Source of the DNA: Candidatus Undinarchaeales archaeon
GTDB taxonomy: Archaea; SpSt-1190; JASMDC01
Assembly: GCA_030753015.1 (NCBI GenBank)
Contig: JASMDC010000020.1
Span: 1 to 64,000, forward strand
Length of the DNA stretch: 64,000 nucleotides
Direction: 5' to 3'
In this document: positions 25,524 through 34,857 of the stretch, piece after piece
Numbering within the stretch: position 1 is the first letter of the stretch
Layout: the number at the start of each line of letters is the position of its first letter
The notes under the pieces: generated by a model
The model's input: only the letters and a program-made list of their open reading frames with translations
What the model was told of the DNA's origin: nothing
Databases searched by the model: none
Made by a program: the position numbers and the translations under genes

Positions 25524-27098
25524 ATGGACCTCGACGCGGCGGAACGTCAGTGCAATCAGGACGCTCATCTCACATCGACATTCAACGGTATGGCAGAAGC
25601 TCTCCACCCATCGGAGCTGGACTCGTTCATTCCTAGGATCAGGTCCATTGCTATCGATGCCGCCCGCCAGGCGTCTGCAGCCTTCGATGGATCCTCCAGC
25701 TTCTCGGCATTCGCAGATTATTACGGCCGGTTCGACGGCTCGGCTTTCGAGCTGGTGAAGGCGGGCTTGTCCCCCTTCGAGCGCATCCCCTTCCTACGCA
25801 TCGACAATTTCCCCCTCGATAACGGTGAGTGGGCCTATCTCGAGTCCAACCAACAGGGACAGGGCTTCGCCGCCATCCCACCATCCCTCTACAAGGACAT
25901 CTACAAGGCAATGCTCCTCTCCTTCTCACAGATGCACGGGGGCCTCGATTCAGTGCTTGTCATGCCCCGGAAGGGTGACGCCTTGCTCAAGGAGAGCATA
26001 GACATTGCCCTTGCGGCGCGTGAGCTCGGTATGCATGCCACGGTCCGGGTCAATCCTCCGGAGAAGGAGAGCGTCGAAGGTGACGCCGTGGTGCTGGATG
26101 GTGAGAGGTTCCAGGCCGCCTTCGTCACCGGGGGGGAACCGCCCTCGATCCCTCATGTGTTCCCGGAGCCTGCGGCGAACATGATCATGGACAACAAGAT
26201 CGTCCAGCGCATCATCCTCGAGCGGTACACCGAGGAGGAGGGACTCCCTCTCCTCCAGACGGAGTTCCACGCAGCCTTCGACCACGGAGAGCTCGTCCGT
26301 GCGCTCGACCGTATCGAGGGGTTGGTAACGGTCAAGAACTTCCTTTACGGCTCAGGCAAGGGCGTGTACTTCGTCCGGGACGTGAACGACCTGGAGAGCT
26401 ACGGCATCGCTTTCCTCCTGGCCCAGTTCAGCAAGTTCTCCTACCGGTTCGCCAAGGACTATGTCATTTACCCCGTATGCGTCGAGAAGGCCATGGTCTC
26501 TAAGAAGTACCAGTTCCAGAGTAGCCTCCGCATCCACGACGGTACGGTGTTCACTCCGGGAGTTGCCATGGCCGCAATGTGTCGTGTCGCACAGCAGGAC
26601 TATGATCCCAAGTTCATGGAACACCTCGACGAGTACATGGCCACCATCCCCAAGACCACATTCACTGCCCTCAAGGACGTGCACGACAAGCTCATCGCTG
26701 CTGATGGACGCCTGCTTATGGACGTGGACGAGGCACTTAAGGAGTTCACTAGCGAATTCGCTAAGGCCAATGAGATCGCGGAGAAAGTGAACACCATCGT
26801 GCGCAACCAGTACCTTGTGTCGGCGGGATACCACGACGCCAACGGGGTCATGCATGTGGACGGCGAACGCGTCTTCCTCATCGGCTCGGACAAGGCCCGC
26901 CGGAACGCCCAGGTGGCCCAGGAGCTCGAGGGCAAGTACGCGACGAACCTCCTTCTCCAATCGAACCTCGTGATGGCGTGCCTGGACATGGGTGCACGGG
27001 AACTGAAGGTGCCCAATGTCATGACGCCCGCCTCCATCCGCCAGTCGCTGGTGGACAGCCGGTTCGGCAACTACTTCGACGTAGTGCCCGATATGTAA
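25524..27098 (+). CDS. Large unknown cytoplasmic protein (ATP-grasp-like features)
   Basis: A 524-aa protein from ATG 25524, about 27 bp from a T-rich TATA element (atttttattt). No signal or membrane segment is present. The stretch PLDNGEWAYLESNQQGQGFAAIPPSLY near residue 100, plus later strands such as GVYFVRDVND and TVFTPGVAMAAM, are weakly reminiscent of glutathionylspermidine-synthase or permuted ATP-grasp enzymes, but no metal or ATP motif is convincing. The C-terminal 150 residues are helical. It stands alone between the nitroreductase and a convergent radical SAM gene. The function is unknown. Confidence 0.65.
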   Translation: MDLDAAERQCNQDAHLTSTFNGMAEALHPSELDSFIPRIRSIAIDAARQASAAFDGSSSFSAFADYYGRFDGSAFELVKAGLSPFERIPFLRIDNFPLDNGEWAYLESNQQGQGFAAIPPSLYKDIYKAMLLSFSQMHGGLDSVLVMPRKGDALLKESIDIALAARELGMHATVRVNPPEKESVEGDAVVLDGERFQAAFVTGGEPPSIPHVFPEPAANMIMDNKIVQRIILERYTEEEGLPLLQTEFHAAFDHGELVRALDRIEGLVTVKNFLYGSGKGVYFVRDVNDLESYGIAFLLAQFSKFSYRFAKDYVIYPVCVEKAMVSKKYQFQSSLRIHDGTVFTPGVAMAAMCRVAQQDYDPKFMEHLDEYMATIPKTTFTALKDVHDKLIAADGRLLMDVDEALKEFTSEFAKANEIAEKVNTIVRNQYLVSAGYHDANGVMHVDGERVFLIGSDKARRNAQVAQELEGKYATNLLLQSNLVMACLDMGARELKVPNVMTPASIRQSLVDSRFGNYFDVVPDM

Positions 27099-27113
27099 CG
27101 GGGGCGGCCGGCC

Positions 27114-28667
27114 CTAGGACCACGGTCCCAGCAGGACCATGATGCCTGAGACCATCCTCACACTGGCCCGGTAGAATACCTTGGCGGCCCGGCCCCTTCC
27201 GGTGGCGATGGGGGCGGACAGGTGATCGTACCCGTACATCACGAAGTACATGAAGCTCTCGTACGGCCCAAGACCGAGCCTCAGTCCGCGGTAAATGTAC
27301 CGCACCATCCGGGTGAAGAAAGCGGGCCCGTCCCGTCTGATGTGGGAGAGGACGGTCCTCGTACCGAAGAGTATCCGGGTCATCAGGGTAAAGGCCATGA
27401 TCTGGTTCCTCGTGATGTGCTCGTGCTCGAGGTGTATCCCTCTCAGATAGTCTGAGCTGACGTTCAGGCTCTCATCGTCGATAGTGGAGCCGTACTCTTC
27501 GGCCGTCTCGTAGGCGCGCGTCCCGGCCAGCGCCTTGTACAGGAAGAACACAGGGTGCTCGATGTCGTGCTCGATGGAGAACGTCAGCGATTCAAGGAGC
27601 CACTCGGGACGCTCCCCGGGCCCGCCCACGATGAAGTACCCCGTGGTGGATATCCCGGAGCCGGCCAGGAGCCTCATCCCCTCCTCGAGCGCGTCCTGGG
27701 GGAGGCGCTTGTCGTAGATATGGTTCCTCATGTGCTCGTTCGCCGACTCGATCCCGATCCTCAGGTGAATGCACCCACTGTCCCTCAGGGTATCCAGCAC
27801 CTCCCTGTTTATGTGGTCGGCCCGCGAGAATGCGCTCCACTTCAGGCGTTCGTTGAGACCCCTTCGCTTGTACTCCTCCACGAACCGCTTCACCCAGGCG
27901 TGGTCTATGAGGAAGTTGAGGTCATAGAAGAAGACGACCCTCATCCCGAGGGCGCCGTACCTCTCGTACTGTCGCTCGATCTCGTCTACGACGGTGACGG
28001 GATCCCTCAGCCGGAAGAACCGCTTTCCCCCGTACAGCCTCTGCACGTCCGGGATCGCGCAGTAGGCGCACGAGTAGGGGCATCCTCTGCTCGCCATGAC
28101 CGGCAGGATCCCAAAGAAGAACAAGTAGTTCCTGATGACCTCCTCGTCGTACACGCCCCAGTCGATGTCCGGTATCTCGTCTACGTCCAAAGGCTCGCCC
28201 ATCGGATTCCTTTCGATCCCGTCACCCTTCCTCCACCAGAGTCCCGGCACTTCCTCCAGCGGGCCGTCGGACTCCAAGGCGTCCAGGAGCAGGACCATGG
28301 CCTCCTCGCCCTCGCCAACGACGAGCATGTCGATGTTCCCGTGTGAGATGACATCCTCCGGGGCGAGCGTTGCGTGATGGCCGCCGGCCAGGACCGGCAT
28401 GTGGGTATCGATCCGCTTGACCTCGTCGACAATCTCCTTTACACTGGGGAAGTACGGATTGGATACATAGATCCCCACAATATCCGGCCCGAATCTCTCG
28501 ATGGCCTCCCTGAGACGGGCTCTCCACGCGTTGCGGCTGTACACGAAGTCCAGGACCTTCGCCTCATGCAAGCTGTGGATGTGGATGTACGACGCGAGGC
28601 AGGCTAGGCCGATGTGTAGCGGTTCGGGCTCGCCCGTGATCGTTGGGTTGATTAGCAGTATCCTCAT
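27114..28667 (-). CDS. B12-binding radical SAM protein
   Basis: A 517-aa protein. A cobalamin-binding domain (MRILLINPTITGEPEPLHIG, then VLAGGHHATLAPEDV and VGEGEEAM) precedes the radical SAM core with RGCPYSCAYC around residue 195 and HLRIGIESANEHM later. The last ~130 residues are basic and partly hydrophobic. Related enzymes methylate or rearrange lipid, hopanoid, cofactor or secondary-metabolite substrates. It lies 50 bp downstream of a second such gene and probably shares its transcript. Arg codons are often AGG, unlike the genes on either side. Confidence 0.85.
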   Translation of the reverse strand: MRILLINPTITGEPEPLHIGLACLASYIHIHSLHEAKVLDFVYSRNAWRARLREAIERFGPDIVGIYVSNPYFPSVKEIVDEVKRIDTHMPVLAGGHHATLAPEDVISHGNIDMLVVGEGEEAMVLLLDALESDGPLEEVPGLWWRKGDGIERNPMGEPLDVDEIPDIDWGVYDEEVIRNYLFFFGILPVMASRGCPYSCAYCAIPDVQRLYGGKRFFRLRDPVTVVDEIERQYERYGALGMRVVFFYDLNFLIDHAWVKRFVEEYKRRGLNERLKWSAFSRADHINREVLDTLRDSGCIHLRIGIESANEHMRNHIYDKRLPQDALEEGMRLLAGSGISTTGYFIVGGPGERPEWLLESLTFSIEHDIEHPVFFLYKALAGTRAYETAEEYGSTIDDESLNVSSDYLRGIHLEHEHITRNQIMAFTLMTRILFGTRTVLSHIRRDGPAFFTRMVRYIYRGLRLGLGPYESFMYFVMYGYDHLSAPIATGRGRAAKVFYRASVRMVSGIMVLLGPWS

Positions 28668-28717
28668 GCGTCACACTTCGGTATCGTATTCCCGGGCCGG
28701 GTGGCCGCTCCAGGGGC

Positions 28718-30127
28718 TCAAAGGAACCGTCCCCTCACGAACTGCGCCCCACTGGACAGCATCGCGGGGCCCGGCACCATCGATGCCAGGCGCCACACCC
28801 TGCCCGGTCGCGAGTAGAACCGTCGGTATCCCCTCCTGCAGGCTCCCGACAGCGCCGCCGGGTCCATGCCGTTTGCGGTCCGGACGGGGGTGGAGTACTC
28901 GAGGGCAGCCCAATCGGCGTCCCTCCGCTTCTCCCCGAATAGCTGTAGCTCGAGCTCGGTCCCTGGATAGGGCAAGGCGGGATAGAACTCCGCGAAGTCC
29001 AGGGGGAGCTCGCTGGCGAACTCGATCGTCCTCTCGATGGTCGCCTCCGTCTCCCCGGGCAGGCCGAACACGAAGAAGCCCGTGGTCACGATGCCCCTGT
29101 CCCTGGCCTCCGTCACCGCCCGCTCGGCCTGCTCCGGTGAGGCGCCCTTGCGGGCCTTGCCAAGGATGGACGGATCGGACGACTCTATCCCAAAGGATAT
29201 CGCGAAGCAGCCTGCATCGGCCATGGCGTCCAGGAGCTCGGCATCCACCGAGTCAACCCTAGAGTTGCAGAGCCACTTGACATCGAGCCCTCTCTCCACC
29301 ATCCCCCTGCAGACCTGCAGCACCTGCTCCCGTGCCTGCGTCACGGTGTCCCCGAACAGGTACAGGAGCTCCGCGCCGTGGTGGGCGACATCATGCTCCA
29401 TCTCGTCGAGGATCCCTTCAGCCGACCTCTGCCTCAGCTTCCCACCGTACCATAGCCGGGACACGCAGAACGTGCAGCGGTGAGGGCACCCCCTTGATGT
29501 CTGGACCATCACGTACCTCTCCCCGGTCAGGGGCATGACGTACTTGTCAAGGGGGAGGTCGCCCCAGTCAGGGAACGGCAACGCGTCCAGCTCCATGACG
29601 GGCTCCCTCGGACCGCCATGGACAGGCTGCCCCGAGGGATCCCTCCACACCATCCCGCTCACTCCGGCGGGGCCCCCGGACGCGGCCGCGTCAAGGACTA
29701 CCTGCTCCGGCTCGCCCACCACCGCAGCGTCCAGCCAAGGGAACGAGCGGAGGGTCTCCGCCGGCAGGGCAGTGACGTGCGCCCCGATGGCGACGAGTAA
29801 GCTCCCGGGATGCCGTTCCTTTAGACCCCCCGCGTAGGACATGTCGGAGGCCAGCGTGGGCGTGGTGGTGTTGATGATAACGAGGGCGCCCCGGCCGGCC
29901 TCGTCGATGGCAGCCTCGAGCCGCCCCAGCCCGCCGCGGTCGGCCTCCAGATCGAACGCCGCGCACGGTACTCCGTTTGCCCGGAGGACCGACGAGACGT
30001 ACGCGAGGGTGAGTGGTGGATAGGCGCCCAGCTTCCCGCCGAGCCGTTCCTGGCACCTACCCTCCCGTGCGAAGACCTCCGTGCCCGGGGACGGGGGATT
30101 GACGAGGGCTACGAACGGGATCGGCAC
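28718..30127 (-). CDS. B12-binding radical SAM protein
   Basis: A 469-aa protein from GTG 30127, which lies 28 bp from the ttataaatt box; the frame is open further upstream but that part lies in or beyond the promoter. The N-terminus reads PFVALVNPPSPGTEV and is followed by a cobalamin-binding domain (VAIGAHVTALPAETL, VGEPEQVV) and the radical SAM motif SRGCPHRCTFC near residue 205. The product is paralogous in layout to the 27114 gene. Together with the divergent NodU-type carbamoyltransferase it forms an AGG-codon-rich group likely to modify a glycan, lipid or small molecule. Confidence 0.85.
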   Translation of the reverse strand: MPIPFVALVNPPSPGTEVFAREGRCQERLGGKLGAYPPLTLAYVSSVLRANGVPCAAFDLEADRGGLGRLEAAIDEAGRGALVIINTTTPTLASDMSYAGGLKERHPGSLLVAIGAHVTALPAETLRSFPWLDAAVVGEPEQVVLDAAASGGPAGVSGMVWRDPSGQPVHGGPREPVMELDALPFPDWGDLPLDKYVMPLTGERYVMVQTSRGCPHRCTFCVSRLWYGGKLRQRSAEGILDEMEHDVAHHGAELLYLFGDTVTQAREQVLQVCRGMVERGLDVKWLCNSRVDSVDAELLDAMADAGCFAISFGIESSDPSILGKARKGASPEQAERAVTEARDRGIVTTGFFVFGLPGETEATIERTIEFASELPLDFAEFYPALPYPGTELELQLFGEKRRDADWAALEYSTPVRTANGMDPAALSGACRRGYRRFYSRPGRVWRLASMVPGPAMLSSGAQFVRGRFL

Positions 30128-30149
30128 GGTCCAGAACACCACTGGTAAC

Positions 30150-30160
30150 AATTTATAACT
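30150..30160. promoter_or_regulatory. TATA box between radical SAM and carbamoyltransferase genes
   Basis: The sequence aatttataact reads as a TATA box on both strands. On the minus strand it is 28 bp from GTG 30127 (leaderless). On the plus strand it would give a ~38-nt leader for the carbamoyltransferase, whose ATG has a GGAGAGG ribosome binding site. Confidence 0.5.
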
Positions 30161-30219
30161 TGTCCAGCGTGCCCTGTCGCAAGTGGGCCGCGCCACAGCG
30201 TAGGCCTGCGGAGAGGAAT

Positions 30220-31923
30220 ATGAAGGTCCTTGGTATCGTGGACGCCACGCAGAACAGCGCGGCGTGCCTTGTTGAGAACGGTGAGATCCTGGCATGTGTC
30301 CAGGAGGAGAGGCTGAGCAGGGTCAAGCACTGCGGGGGTTTCCCGGTACTCGCCATCAGGGAGGTGCTCCGCGCCACGGACACCCGCCCCGGGGAGATCA
30401 ACGTCGTCAGGGCCGGCTTCTCCGAATACGATTTGCCTCTCCGGCTGCTGTCTGGTGTCCTGAATCCCGGGCCCACACGCATGATGGACCATCCCCTCGA
30501 AGCGGTCAAGGTCGCGGGCATCGAGGCGTACCGCCGCACCGTCCGCTCCACGCCGCTCGTGAGGCTCGACACCAGGCTGTCCAAGGGGCTGTTCGGAAGG
30601 AGGGTGAGGGGTACAGGTCTGGGTGCCGCGAGGGTTGAGCACGTCAACCACCACCTGTCCCACGTCGCTGCATGCCACTTCACCAGCGGCTTCGACCGGG
30701 CGCTGGCCCTATCCATCGATGCCTACGGCGACGGCTTCTCAGGAGGGGTGTACGCGTGCATGGGCCGTGACATAGAGCGCCTCTCCAGTTTCCCGCTCTC
30801 CGCCTCGCTCGGGTACTTCTACGGATGCATCACGGAGCTTTTGGGGATGCGGTTCGGGTTCGACGAGGGCAAGACCATGGCCCTCGCATCCTACGGCAAG
30901 CCCCTGGCGTACGGTCGGCTGAAAGGATTATTCTCCGTGGACGGCCTCGAGCTCCGCGGCGACGCCGTGGCGCTGGGAGGCCTGAGCACCATTCGGTACT
31001 CTAGGCTGCTGTCGGGTGACAGGAAGAGGGACATCGCGGCATCAGCGCAGGACGTATTGGAGGACGTTGTGACCGAGCTGGTCACCAACGCCATGGACGA
31101 GACCGGTCTGAGGAACGTGGAGCTGTCCGGTGGCCTCTTCCTAAACGTCAAGCTCAACAGCCGCGTGGCACAGCTCGACGGCGTGGACGACGTGTTCGTG
31201 CACCCCGACGCTGGCGACGGCGGGTGCGCAGTGGGTGCCGCGCTCTCCGCGTTCGCCCCCAAGGGCCGGCTCCCACGCTCCAGGATGGACCACGCCTACC
31301 TCGGACCCGGAGCGGAGACGCCCACCCTTCGTGATATGGAACGGGCCTTCGGCAGGAGAGTGCAGGTGTCCGAGCACGCCGACGTGGCCGGGCTCGTGGG
31401 CTCCGAACTCCTCCCCGCCGGCAAGCTCGTGGGCGTGTACTGGGGCCGGATGGAGCATGGTCCCAGGGCCCTAGGGAACCGCTCAGTGCTGGCTGATCCC
31501 ACCAATCCTGCCTCCCCCCACCGCATCAGGACCACGATCAAGCGGCGGCCGGAGTACCAGCCCTTCTGTCAGACCGTGCTGGACCGGGACGCGGACGCCT
31601 ACATAGAGAATCCCAAGGGGATCGACGCGCCCTTCATGATCATTGCCTTCCCGGCCACCGAGCGGTCGAGGGAGGATACACCGGCCGTGGTGCACGTGGA
31701 CGGCTCGTGTCGGCCCCAGGTGCTCTCCAGGGATGTGAACGAGCCCTACTACAGGCTCATCGAGGCCTTCGCCGGGGAGACCGGGGTGCCTGTAGTGCTG
31801 AACACCTCGTTCAACCGTAGCGGTGAGCCCATCGTCCACACGGCCGAGCAGGCGGTCAACGACCTGTTCGAGGGCGGTCTCGACGCTGTCGTCATTGGCG
31901 ACCTTATCGTGGAAAGGGCATGA
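30220..31923 (+). CDS. NodU/CmcH family carbamoyltransferase
   Basis: A 567-aa protein. The N-terminal ASKHA-like domain is shown by GIVDATQNSAACLVENGEI, EHVNHHLSHVAACHF (metal-binding His residues), LSIDAYGDG and the catalytic-region GYFYGCITELLGMRFGFDEGK. The C-terminal YrdC-like-related domain has GRMEHGPRALGNRSVLADP and VVLNTSFNRSGEPIV. The family transfers carbamoyl from carbamoyl phosphate to a sugar or natural-product hydroxyl. The start ATG follows GGAGAGG by three bases. Neighbouring B12-type radical SAM enzymes suggest a modified glycan or small molecule. Confidence 0.9.
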   Translation: MKVLGIVDATQNSAACLVENGEILACVQEERLSRVKHCGGFPVLAIREVLRATDTRPGEINVVRAGFSEYDLPLRLLSGVLNPGPTRMMDHPLEAVKVAGIEAYRRTVRSTPLVRLDTRLSKGLFGRRVRGTGLGAARVEHVNHHLSHVAACHFTSGFDRALALSIDAYGDGFSGGVYACMGRDIERLSSFPLSASLGYFYGCITELLGMRFGFDEGKTMALASYGKPLAYGRLKGLFSVDGLELRGDAVALGGLSTIRYSRLLSGDRKRDIAASAQDVLEDVVTELVTNAMDETGLRNVELSGGLFLNVKLNSRVAQLDGVDDVFVHPDAGDGGCAVGAALSAFAPKGRLPRSRMDHAYLGPGAETPTLRDMERAFGRRVQVSEHADVAGLVGSELLPAGKLVGVYWGRMEHGPRALGNRSVLADPTNPASPHRIRTTIKRRPEYQPFCQTVLDRDADAYIENPKGIDAPFMIIAFPATERSREDTPAVVHVDGSCRPQVLSRDVNEPYYRLIEAFAGETGVPVVLNTSFNRSGEPIVHTAEQAVNDLFEGGLDAVVIGDLIVERA

Positions 31924-31950
31924 TCCAGGTGCTCACGCATACATCTTGTA

Positions 31951-32775
31951 TCATGCCAGTTCATCGGCCAGTTCACGCAACGTTACGATCTCATATTTAG
32001 CGGCCAGATGTACCACGGCCTCCTCGATAGCGCTCACGGAGGTCTCCCGGGGCTGGACGCGGAACCGCTGCTGGATGATGCGCTGTGAAACTCCCTCCAC
32101 AAGGTCCCGGGCGTGGAAGTTCACCACTAGGGGCGCTCCATCGTCCGCCCTTTGCTCCAGCTGACGCTTGAACCAGCTGAGACCGAAGGTGAGCATTGTA
32201 GTACCGTTCACAGGCAACCATGGGAATCCCGAGCTCAGGACAGGGAGTTCTACAATCCCTCCCTGGACGAAGGGTGCGCCGCCCCGATGGACACCCTCCC
32301 GGGACATGTAAGGCGGGAGCACGCATCGAAGAAGGGAAGAGTCATAGATGTATCCTTGCTCGGCCAGCACTGCGAGAGACCGCGGTGAGTAGTCGTAGTC
32401 CGGTGCACGGAAGCCCACTGGCTCAGAACCCAAACGGTCACGGATAGCCTCGTGAGCCTTGTGTACCTCCTCCCGCATCCGTGCCGGCGGGAGCGTCCCG
32501 AACCGATCAGGATGGGTATGCGTGTGGTTCCCCAGCTCATGTCGGTCAATACCGTCGAACACTTCCCGATCGAGACCTTCGAGCGTGCGCCCCACCACGA
32601 AGAGCGTGGCCCGACAGTCCGCCCGTTCGCACAGTTCCACTATCCGCGGAACGGCCTCGACCAGCACGGGATCGGCCGCGTCGGACGGTGTGGGAAGGAG
32701 GCCCATATCGGTCAGCAATCGGGGGCTCGTACCGTCGAGGTCGAAGCTCACCACAGCACGCGGTGCGCCGGTCAT
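31951..32775 (-). CDS. Polysaccharide deacetylase (NodB/CE4)
   Basis: A 274-aa protein. The CE4 motifs are present: SFDLDG (metal-site Asp), the zinc-binding NHTHTHPDRFG, and GFRAPDYDYS. It should remove N-acetyl groups from a sugar chain; absence of a signal peptide suggests the substrate is modified inside the cell, for example on a lipid carrier. It is the last gene of a four-gene operon, starting three bases after the GT2 gene with a GGGGGG-type ribosome binding site. Confidence 0.85.
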   Translation of the reverse strand: MTGAPRAVVSFDLDGTSPRLLTDMGLLPTPSDAADPVLVEAVPRIVELCERADCRATLFVVGRTLEGLDREVFDGIDRHELGNHTHTHPDRFGTLPPARMREEVHKAHEAIRDRLGSEPVGFRAPDYDYSPRSLAVLAEQGYIYDSSLLRCVLPPYMSREGVHRGGAPFVQGGIVELPVLSSGFPWLPVNGTTMLTFGLSWFKRQLEQRADDGAPLVVNFHARDLVEGVSQRIIQQRFRVQPRETSVSAIEEAVVHLAAKYEIVTLRELADELA

Positions 32776-32777
32776 CG

Positions 32778-33497
32778 TCAGCCCCCCCCGAACCGGCCGG
32801 CCACCAATCGAGCGAGCATCGATAGGTATCTGATGATCATGCCCGGGCCGAGGTGGAACTTGGAGTTCCCCCGCTCTCGGAATGTAAGAGTGATGGGTAC
32901 CTCAGCCAGCCTGAATCCCGCGTTACGGGCCTGGGACGCGGTCTCCACCTGGATGGTGAAGCCGGTGCTGGACGGCTCTATCGTCCGCCATACCTCGCTG
33001 CGCACCGCCCGGTAGCCCGAGGTCACGTCGGAGACCGGGAGCCCCAGCAGGAGCCTGAACAAAGGATTAGATATCCAAGAGAGCGCTCGCCTGAAGGCAG
33101 GGACGCCAATGACAGCACCACCCTGTGCGAACCGGGAGCCGATCACGAGGTCCGCGGCTCCCACCGCCGCCAGCAACCGGGGGAGCTCGTCCGGATCATG
33201 GGTCAGGTCGCCGTCCATGAACACGAGGACGTCCACCTCGTCCTTCAATGCCTTGGCACCGTCAGTGATGGCCACGCCCAGACCGCGGTTCACCTCGTGG
33301 GTGAGCACACGGAGATAAGGGTGCTCGGCCACTGATGCCTCAAGGAGCTGTGCTGTGGCGTCCGTGGAGCCATCGTCCACGACGAGGACCACGGCCTTCA
33401 GTCCCTCGTCTTTCAGGATGCGTGCCAAAGATGTGAGGAGGATCTCGACGTTCTCCTCCTCGTTGTACATTGGGATAACGATGCCGATCCTGTCCAT
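32778..33497 (-). CDS. Family 2 glycosyltransferase, dolichol-phosphate mannose synthase-like
   Basis: A 239-aa protein with the GT-A landmarks IVIPMYNEEENV, VDDGSTDATA, NRGLGVAI and the metal-binding FMDGDLTHDPDEL. The region PVSDVTSGYRAVR and the final RERGNSKFHLGPGMIIRY match DPM1-like polyprenol-phosphate hexose synthases. It lacks the extra membrane domain of longer members. It would charge a polyprenyl phosphate with a sugar for use by a GT-C enzyme such as the one encoded upstream in this operon. It follows the radical SAM gene with no gap. Confidence 0.9.
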   Translation of the reverse strand: MDRIGIVIPMYNEEENVEILLTSLARILKDEGLKAVVLVVDDGSTDATAQLLEASVAEHPYLRVLTHEVNRGLGVAITDGAKALKDEVDVLVFMDGDLTHDPDELPRLLAAVGAADLVIGSRFAQGGAVIGVPAFRRALSWISNPLFRLLLGLPVSDVTSGYRAVRSEVWRTIEPSSTGFTIQVETASQARNAGFRLAEVPITLTFRERGNSKFHLGPGMIIRYLSMLARLVAGRFGGG

Positions 33498-34850
33498 CTA
33501 CCCCTTCACCCCCAGCAATCCCAGGCCTTGGAACGCCGCAAGATAGGCACCAAGGCGAGTGTATGCTCGCGGTTTCGATAGGAACCATGTCATGACCTCG
33601 GCGACCTTCCCGGGCCGGAGATAGAACGTGCGCCATGCGGTATCCACGAAGTCGTCTATCTCCTCTGGCGAGAGGTCGCAGAGCTCCCCTTCGCCGGCTT
33701 TGGAGCTCAGTTCAGAGCCCTCGAGCAGGAGGTGCCGGTAGTATTTCGTAATGGTCGCATCCACGTCGTATGTGTAGGCCATGTTGCGCTCGATGGTAGC
33801 CGGGCTTTCGCCCGGTAGACCGAAGATGACATCAAGGAAGGTTAAATAGCCCAATCCCTTGGCTTGCGTCACGATACGCTGGCAGGCCTCTGCCGAGTCG
33901 GGCGCGCGGTGGATCTTCCTGAGCACCTCAGGGCAGGCCGACTGAACCCCGAGCTTGAGTGTGGTGCACCCCGCACGACGCATCTTCTCCAGGGGAGGAT
34001 CCCGTTTGAAGGGAAAGAGGTTGCAGCTCCACTCGATACCCTGGTCGAGCCCGATCATCATGTCCAGGAACCGGTCGAGCCAGGCTGGATCGGCGTTGAA
34101 CGTGTCATCGACTATGTCCAAGTACTTGATGCCCATTGTCTCGTGGAGCATGAGCACCTCGTCCCTGACGTTCTCAATGCTGCGGTAGCGTGGCCGGCCC
34201 CAGAAAGAGGGAGAAGTGCAGTATGCACACCGATTGGGGCATCCACGAGAGCAGATGATCGAGGTGAAGGGCTGGTTGGAGGTTATATTGAAGTAGTCGT
34301 AGTAGTTGTCCGGATCCGTGAAGGTCCGGTCAGGGAAGGGCAGCTCGTCCAGTTCGGCTATCTGCTTTCTGGGCGGACCGGTCACGACTCTCCCATTTCG
34401 GAGGATGGCCGTCCCATGCATTCCCGCGACATCGGTCCCTTGTGCAAGCGCCCCTGCCAGCTCGACCACGGTCCGCTCACCCTCCCCCTGCACGACCACG
34501 TCCACACCCGCTTCGAGGAACTTGTGCGGTTCCATTGATGAGGGTCCGCCGACGACCACAGGGAGGTCGGGCTCCCGGTCCTTGACCGCGCGCACGTACT
34601 CACGCACCACGGGCGCGTTGACCAGGGTGGAGTAGAATCCCACAAAGAGTGTGTCGGCCGCAACGGCCTCGTCGTACAGTCGCTCTGGAGTGATCGAATC
34701 GATAGTGAGGTCCAGGAGGCTGGTCCGGTAGCCCCTTGCTCTGAGCGTCGATGACAGGTACATCAGACCAAGGGGGGGTATCCGCTTGATAGCGTACTGA
34801 CGGGTGGCATTGGTGAAGCCGATGTCCTGGTGTGTCGGACACACGAGCAC
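33498..34850 (-). CDS. B12-binding radical SAM protein in glycan operon
   Basis: A 450-aa protein from GTG 34850, which follows a GGTGACC element that overlaps the previous stop. The cobalamin-binding domain (TLFVGFYSTLVNAPVV, VVGGPSSMEPHKFLE, VVQGEGERTVVEL) is followed by CSRGCPNRCAYC near residue 205 and the core region TTLKLGVQSACPEVL. The tail is helical (AYLAAFQGLGLLG). Unlike the radical SAM pair at 27-30 kb it shares the CGN-type Arg codon use of the surrounding genes. It is embedded between GT-C and GT2 genes, so a lipid-linked sugar or the polyprenol itself is a plausible substrate. Confidence 0.85.
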   Translation of the reverse strand: MLVCPTHQDIGFTNATRQYAIKRIPPLGLMYLSSTLRARGYRTSLLDLTIDSITPERLYDEAVAADTLFVGFYSTLVNAPVVREYVRAVKDREPDLPVVVGGPSSMEPHKFLEAGVDVVVQGEGERTVVELAGALAQGTDVAGMHGTAILRNGRVVTGPPRKQIAELDELPFPDRTFTDPDNYYDYFNITSNQPFTSIICSRGCPNRCAYCTSPSFWGRPRYRSIENVRDEVLMLHETMGIKYLDIVDDTFNADPAWLDRFLDMMIGLDQGIEWSCNLFPFKRDPPLEKMRRAGCTTLKLGVQSACPEVLRKIHRAPDSAEACQRIVTQAKGLGYLTFLDVIFGLPGESPATIERNMAYTYDVDATITKYYRHLLLEGSELSSKAGEGELCDLSPEEIDDFVDTAWRTFYLRPGKVAEVMTWFLSKPRAYTRLGAYLAAFQGLGLLGVKG

Positions 34851-34857
34851 GATCCGG

